NCBI GenBank assembly: GCA_009801015.1
Contig: VHZZ01000020.1
Coordinates: forward strand, 303,458-367,457
Source: Silene noctiflora
Taxonomy: Eukaryota; Streptophyta; Magnoliopsida; Caryophyllales; Caryophyllaceae
Direction: 5' to 3'
Length of the DNA: 64,000 nucleotides
The notes beneath the pieces are model-generated. The model was not told the DNA's origin, searched no databases, and saw nothing but the letters and a program-made list of their open reading frames with translations. The number at the start of each line of letters is the position of its first letter. Positions within the stretch are counted from its first letter, which is position 1. Below are positions 58,041-64,000 of this stretch, one piece after another. The position numbers and the translations under genes are program-made.

Positions 58041-58330
58041 CTCTTATGCCTTTGAGCAAATGGCGAGTTCTTCTCATCCTCCTCTGTTAAACAAATTAAA
58101 CAATAATTACAATCATTAATCATTAATACGAGATTTATATAATCAAATATACATCGAATATAAAAGGTAAACAAATGATGGAGACGGAGAGTGTAATAAA
58201 TACCAGTAAAACCAAAGGATAATTTGGTGATGATGGTGCCAGTGACGGCGAAACCAACAAGGAAGGGCCAGTTACGGTTCCACTCCCTCTTGAAGAATAC
58301 AGGCCATGGATCGAATTTTCTCCACCCCAT
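58041..58330 (-). CDS. Mitochondrial ATP synthase 6 kDa subunit
   Basis: Exon 1 (58330-58204) encodes MGWRKFDPWPVFFKREWNRN, then WPFLVGFAVTGTIITKLSFG with one membrane segment. Exon 2 (58083-58041) encodes EEDEKNSPFAQRHK and two bases of the next codon. This is the plant-specific small subunit of the mitochondrial F1Fo ATP synthase (the Arabidopsis proteins are about 55 residues and share FDPWPVFFKREW, GFAVTG and ITKL). It should sit in the inner membrane in the Fo part. The reading frame needs a tiny last exon to finish. The best candidate is tttttcag|GCATTAG at 56743-56737, which gives a C-terminus HKRH and a total of 58 residues, but other sites are possible. The 120-base intron 1 contains one Stowaway end. 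Confidence 0.88.
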
Positions 58331-58613
58331 TTTTGTCTTCCTTGTTTTTCCTTCTCCCTTTGTGTTTTATCGTCTCTGTGTATACTGACTGTATTGTGTT
58401 GCTTACAGAGTTACAGGCTTACAGCTTTATAATGCAGTCTTCTGGGATTGTTGGATTAATATGAAAGGCCCAGCCCAATGTTAAAAATACAGCCCACTCG
58501 TTAAAGATCATACGATAATCCCCCTTACTACTAAGAGAATAAAAATTCTCTTAATTTTCCCTCCAAAAAGCATTTAGCTACATAAGGTAATAAGTAAATT
58601 TTCATTCATTGCA
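58331..58613. other. Promoter side of the ATP synthase gene
   Basis: The presumed 5' UTR and promoter on the minus strand. No distinct motif is assigned with confidence. Confidence 0.35.
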
Positions 58614-59253
58614 TCCCCTATATACTAAAAGATTAACACATCTCAAAAATTCCCACTCAAAATTCCCGCTCAGGTAAGTTAAAGAGTATTGAAAATTTGC
58701 GCCTAATGTTATATTCTGACTAATTCTTATTCTTTAAATATACTCTAGCCAAATCTTTTCTATATATATACCCACTATTAAATGGCTCCACTAATTAGCT
58801 ACACTAATTGGGAGTATATACTGAAAATGATTTACAAAATATTACTCAATCTCTACCATGATTATCTTGCGAATTTCTTACCTTCTTAATAATATAATAT
58901 GGCTCCATAAATACATAAATATTGATATTGTTTTCACCGATTTCCTTTACAAGCTAAGGCTAATACGTTTAATTAGATTTTACATCTAACTTAAATGTAT
59001 TATTAATATCACAAATTATTTTTAATAGTAAAGTATAACAATACAAGTATTAATAGTTTAAGACAAAAATAACTTAACTTTAAGTGTCTTTTGACGGTAG
59101 TAACTTTNTTTTATACCGCTTACTAATATTATATTAGTACATTATAATATTAAATTAAAAGTATAGTTAACTTATGCAAATAACTTCATTGAGACTGCCG
59201 ATATAAAAATCAAATCTGAAAAATACCGTGCTATAGCACGGGATTTACACTAG
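58614..59253 (+). mobile_element. Non-autonomous Helitron
   Basis: The 5' end is TCCCCTATATACTAAAAG after an A. The 3' end has a perfect 16-base hairpin palindrome (ccgtgctatagcacgg at 59226-59241), followed by ATTTACACTAG and then T. A TC start, CTAG end, hairpin about 10 bases before the end, A|T target and no target-site duplication are the Helitron rules. The 640-bp interior is AT-rich and non-coding. One ambiguous base lies at 59108. Confidence 0.8.
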
Positions 59254-60649
59254 TTTAAATGAACTATCTAAAATACAATACCCCCTATTGTATTTGTATA
59301 TCTTTAATCTATTAGTCGCCACTTTCAAGGACAATAGTAGGGCGTCTCGTTGCCTGATCAGCGAGTCATGGTTGAGGGGTGATTTCACCCTGGTGTATGT
59401 TCTACGTTGGAACCCAAGCTCGGATATGAGACTTGCACATCCTAGCTTTTTTTTTTTTATATATAAATCATTTTGGTTTACATCGACTAGTTACATTGTT
59501 GCCATTCATAATTCGTAATTCGGATTTTAGAAAAATCGATTTGTTTTACGTCGGTCGGTTTTAGCTTTGTTTCACTTAGTAATTCGTCGTCTTGATTTTA
59601 GAAAAATTGTTTCATTTTACGTATATTAGTTTAACGTTATACGATTACCGAAGGTTCGTCAATTGTTGTTATCTAATATTAGTTCTTAGTTTCGATTTGT
59701 CAATCATAACGTTTCTCGATTTTTTAATTGAAATGTTTTGAGTGCATTGGGCAATTGAAATGTATAATACACGGTTTTCGGGGTCCCGGAACAAAGATGG
59801 CCAGAAATTGCACTGATGATTCATTGGCTCAGATAAACGCGGCCACGCAAATTTTGAAGAGAAACTGAGGGCATTTGAGGATACATGTGTATGATAAACC
59901 AACTTTGGTCGAAAATACAGTTGTCGTGAAAAAGGGATGTATATTTTTTATTAAGGGCTGAAATCGAATAAGGCATCCTCGGAAGCGACCCCATACACGT
60001 GGTAGAAAATTAGAAGAAAAGGAAACGTGGCTCGATATGATCTAATGAACGGCTAAAATTGAAGTGTATAATACACGATTTTTGGTTTCCTAGGTTCCGA
60101 AACAAACAAAAATATAAAAAAATCAGAAATTCCACATAGGTTCCACACCGAATCAAACTTAACTTTTGAATCGGATATCAAATTGGTTTGAATAATCATA
60201 TTTTTTACTTAACCCTATATAACTCATTCAATTCGAGGTCACTAGACCCATGCTAGAACTACATCCCACTATACTTCTTTTTTTAATAGGCATTCGCCGT
60301 GTAAGTCTCTTGTGACATCGTTCTACACTATTGTGTCATAAAACCGATATTTACCTACAATAATGGTAATCAAACAAATGCACAGTGAGTACCACATCGT
60401 CACCTATAATAATGGTAATCAAACAATACTAATTACAACCAACACAATCAATATTTACCCCCAACCCAACCCAAATGAAGGTTTGCATAAACTCTAATTA
60501 ACAACCATAAACTGAAATAAGAATACTAGAGACTTACCCACACTATCGACACGGAAATGAGATGCAAGAACCCACAATCGATCAATCTAGGCTTAGAAGA
60601 TGATGAGGATGATTAGAGAAGAATGAAACGTAGTTTAGGTTTTTGAAAA
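59254..60649. other. Repeat-rich intergenic DNA
   Basis: A phrase containing ttgaaatgtataatacacgg and, shortly after, ggaacaaa occurs at about 59753-59795 and again, diverged, at about 60058-60104. At about 60150-60217 a fragment matches the right part of the hAT element at 52.1-52.6 kb (aaacttaacttttgaatcgg, atatcaaa, ttttttacttaaccct). No gene is seen. Confidence 0.5.
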
Positions 60650-61039
60650 TGATTTCAGAAACTGATTACACGATATTTGTACTTCTCTAATCACCTTAAC
60701 CAAAACCGCGGAAAACAACGTAACTGAGCTAGGCACTCGGTCGAGTACAGGACACTCGACCGAGTAAGACACACTCGACCTAGTGCAAGATACTTGGTCG
60801 AGTAAGCCACACTCAACCGAGTGCTTACTCACTCGCCCGAGTTCACAACAAACAGAACTTTGACAAAGTACTCACGACAGCTACTCGGACGAGTACCCCA
60901 TACTCGACCGAGTAGCCTAAGACCATAAATCTGATGTATTACAAAATTAACGTTTCTTGATTGTATCTCTGAATCACTACCTCAGAAAACCGAGATGGTA
61001 ACCCTTCAATTGTCTTGGCCGGATAATTGGGTGTTACAG
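60650..61039. mobile_element. LTR fossil of a gypsy-type element
   Basis: It carries eight or so copies of ACTCGACCGAGT-type palindromes (60730-60920) and ends in aaccgagatggtaac and gggtgttaca, matching the LTR end of the gypsy fossil at 23.7 kb. No internal coding part or primer-binding site follows, so it is a solo or truncated LTR. Its orientation is uncertain because the ends are quasi-palindromic (tgtaacacc / ggtgttaca). The left border is uncertain and may lie further out. Confidence 0.65.
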
Positions 61040-61277
61040 GCGCGTTAGGAGTCTGACGCGGTGAAGGGTTGCGCGGTTGGAGTCAGGCAAGTTTGTAAAG
61101 GATTTGTGTTGGGCGTCGCATGAGGCGGTTGGTACTTATCTATTCTGTCGTGGGTCGTCATCGGAAGGGGAGAGGGAAGTTGTGGTCGGGCCTGGAGGTG
61201 GCAAGCTAAAAGAGGGTGGTCGGAGGGAGAGAGCATGGCAGGTTTAGGGGCTGCGGGTTTTTCTGGGAAAATGTCAT
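61040..61277. other. GC-richer intergenic stretch
   Basis: About 240 bases clearly richer in G and C than the surroundings, between the LTR fossil and the poly(A) end of a LINE. I recognise no gene in either strand. Confidence 0.35.
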
Positions 61278-62180
61278 TGTTTTTTTTTTTTTTTTTTTTG
61301 GTAGTGGGAGATCTCTCTAATTGTGCCCTAGCCAAATAGGATAATATCATCAAAACGAAGAAAAGATGAGTTTAAAAAGGGCCATCTCGGCTTGCTTTGA
61401 AATCTTTCCACTGACCAACTCGATTTGCGTCGACGATTAGTTGCCTCAACTTTTTACATATTGTAAATATGTAGGGTGACAAAGGATCTCCTTGCCTAAT
61501 TCCTCATGTTGGATAAAAAAAATTCCGTCTTTTCCCCGTTCATAACATTTAACGAAGATGAATTAATGCCTTTCATGACCGTCCTTATCATTCTTTGAGG
61601 AATATGCATATCTCGAAGGGTGTGCTTGATAAATAGCCATTCCAAACAGTCGTAGCTAGGCTTTTTCTAGATCGACTTTTAAAGCTATAAACTCGTTATC
61701 CCTTTGATTCCACGCATAGAGCGAAGTACTCTTGAACCGGTAGAATGTTATCTAAAATTTGTCTTCGGGGAACAAAACTACATTGCATAGGGCTTATGAG
61801 GATTGGTAACACCTTTTTTTAGACGATTGACAATCATCTTAGTAATAATCTTGAATGATACATTACACAATCCAATCGGTCGAAATTGAGACGCTGTATG
61901 TGGATGATCCACATTTTGTATAAGTGTGAGGAAAGTTTCACACAATCCCATCACAAATATATCATCACGGGGAGCTTTGAAAATCATTTTGAAAATACTA
62001 GGTGATACCATTTCCCATTGAGATTGGTAGAAAATACTCCATCTATTCAACTCCAAACTACACATTTGCTTTTTCAGGTTTGCCAACGTGTGTTTTACGC
62101 GGTAAATATCTTTAGCTACATATTTGCAAAATATATAAAACTTATTATACTCTAAAAGACGAATTAAACAAAATCTCATA
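61278..62180 (-). mobile_element. Degraded L1-type LINE reverse transcriptase fragment
   Basis: On the minus strand the sequence reads as a plant L1 ORF2: HTASQFRPIGLCNVSFKIIT, KMIVNRLKKG, then GIRQGDPLSPYIFTICK and, close to the catalytic box, FDDIILF. Several stops and frame changes break it. It ends in a run of 20-odd T on the plus strand (61278-61299), that is a poly(A) on its own strand, immediately after the FDDIILF box, so the 3' third of ORF2 is absent. A MITE interrupts its upstream part at 62036-62285. Confidence 0.75.
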
Positions 62181-62285
62181 TGAATATATTTTCACTTACG
62201 TATTGAGAGAAAATTGAAATTGAATACTCATTTATGAATAGTGTACAAAATATAAACATTTGCGGTGGAGTTGAATGAAAGGAGT
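62036..62285. mobile_element. Stowaway-like MITE inserted in LINE relic
   Basis: Left end ctccatctattcaactccaa plus actacacatttgc; right end gcggtggagttgaatgaaag plus gag. Approximately 250 bases, TA-rich at the borders. The right half matches 27936-28076. Confidence 0.65.
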
Positions 62286-62640
62286 TTATACAACAACATT
62301 TGATTTAGAGCACATTGGACTCATGTGATCAAATAATTTTTGTCAAGCTTCTCACGCTCGAACATGGTTAATTCAGGAAAAAGTCCAATTGTTACTCCCT
62401 CCAACTCAATTTGATATTACCGTACTTAGACCTGTCAAAACATGAATCGACCAAAAATAATCCATTATTTTAGGATCGAAATTCTGACTTGTGAGGCAAC
62501 CCAACCGATCCGTTTGACAGGTCTAACTGTACTCAACAACTCTACAAGGCTACCATACAAGTACACAACTGATACGAGAAACACAAACGTTAATAGAGGA
62601 GTACCATGCCCCTCCATTTAAGAGAGCACATTTTACGGAT
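62286..62640. other. Intergenic DNA upstream of H4
   Basis: A single Stowaway-like end (ctccctccaactcaatttga) lies at 62395. No gene is recognised; the far part is the distal H4 promoter. Confidence 0.4.
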
Positions 62641-63191
<551 letters not shown>

Positions 63192-64000
63192 TTAATTAGG
63201 TGATTTAATCGTGCTGGTTTGGTGAATGTTTAGGTTTGTAGATCTGGTTTTAATTAAGGAGTACTTGAATTAGGTGTTGCTCATTTTAATTGTTGTTTTA
63301 GCTGTGTTGAATGATGAATGTAATTGGAGTAACATGTTTCCAGAATTAATATAAGAATCTCTCTTTCTTATGAAATTTCTTGCGTTCTAGTTTCAATTTT
63401 GATCAGTTTTGGTTCAATTTTGGTCGTAATATATCTTTGATTATTTCAAATCAATTGTTTTATGAGGTGAAGATTTAAATTAATTATGTTGAAATTGATG
63501 TTCAAATACCGCAGTTTATATTATACATACGGAGTTTGAAAATCAATTTTAACATTAATTTTCAGTCTAAATTAATTATGTGAAATTTGATGCTGATGAA
63601 AAATTATCCCGACAATAGTATACATACGGAGTCTTTCAAAGGTTGGTTGCTACTTAAATCTAGTTCGGATTAGCAATATTGAAGGCAAATTGCTGGGTGT
63701 ATTTGCTGTTATTGTGAATAATTTGCAAAAAGAATTTATCGATTGTTTTAATTTTCGATCGAGTTGAATCGAATGTGTTCCACAAGGACGAGACTGTTAG
63801 TGTTTGTTAAATTTTGAGCAGTTTTTGGGTAAATGCTGTTGCCAGTGATGCCTAAGAAAAGAAAGGTTTTGCTTCTTTGTTTGTCCCACATCGAACAAGC
63901 ATTTCTTCTCATTTATAAAGCTTTTGTTGTGTGTGTTGGGCTTGTGGGTTTGGGCTAAACACACGCGCGCTGGTCCAGCTCGGGCTCGGGTTTGGGTGGA
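63192..64000. other. H4 3' flank; USE-like motif near the window end
   Basis: About 200 bases of H4 3' UTR are followed by AT-rich DNA. At 63883-63893 there is GTCCCACATCG, identical to the plant snRNA upstream sequence element, with tttataaag 20 bases downstream, but no snRNA follows. The remaining sequence (ggcttgtgggtttgggct) looks like the start of an LTR or another element cut by the window edge. Confidence 0.45.

Overview
This is a plant nuclear window, AT-rich, with short GT-AG introns, plant-type genes and many small non-autonomous transposons. The genes (organellar NFU, ADF with its ATG alone on exon 1, H2A.W, an ACT-repeat protein, the mitochondrial ATP synthase 6 kDa subunit) fix it as an angiosperm, most likely a eudicot. 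The repeat style, with ACTCGATCGAGT-rich LTR relics, makes me think of Caryophyllales, but that is only an impression.

Layout. 0-1.3 kb: histone H2B. 1.8-3.9 kb (-): a small single-RRM organellar-type RNA-binding protein. 5.2-9.5 kb (-): mitochondrial NFU4/NFU5-type Fe-S scaffold. 10.2-11.2 kb (-): an H2A.W with an SPKK tail. 11.8-19.6 kb: gene-free, filled with a truncated LINE, MULE-, Stowaway- and foldback-type elements and LTR-retrotransposon fossils. 19.9-22.1 kb (+): actin-depolymerizing factor. 23.7-27.9 kb (+): broken Ty3/gypsy fossil. 28.6-29.1 kb (+): second H2B. 29.9-32.3 kb: non-coding tandem duplication. 32.5 and 40.8 kb (+): two members of an uncharacterised two-TM protein family. 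33.3-33.5 kb (-): a small putative secreted protein. 34.66-35.63 kb: assembly gap. 36.0-39.8 kb (+): phosducin-like protein (PhLP2/PDCL3 type). 42.6-45.6 kb (+): ALY/REF mRNA-export adaptor. 47.7-53.5 kb (-): ACR9/ACR10-like ACT-repeat protein. 58.0-58.3 kb (-): ATP synthase 6 kDa subunit. 58.6-62.3 kb: Helitron, LTR fossil and LINE relics. 62.9-63.2 kb (+): histone H4.

The most coherent functional theme is histone supply: two H2B, one H2A.W and one H4 gene lie within 62 kb, and all four promoters carry the same 10-12 bp element (GATCCGTGTG core), in one orientation at H2B and the opposite one at H2A.W and H4. The other genes are unrelated housekeeping genes. I found no sign of a novel multi-gene system. 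The most useful new material is multi-exon gene models whose exons are too short to stand out as ORFs, element boundaries proved by target-site duplications (SINE, hAT, MULE, PIF/Harbinger, Stowaway, Helitron), and two unexplained small protein genes.
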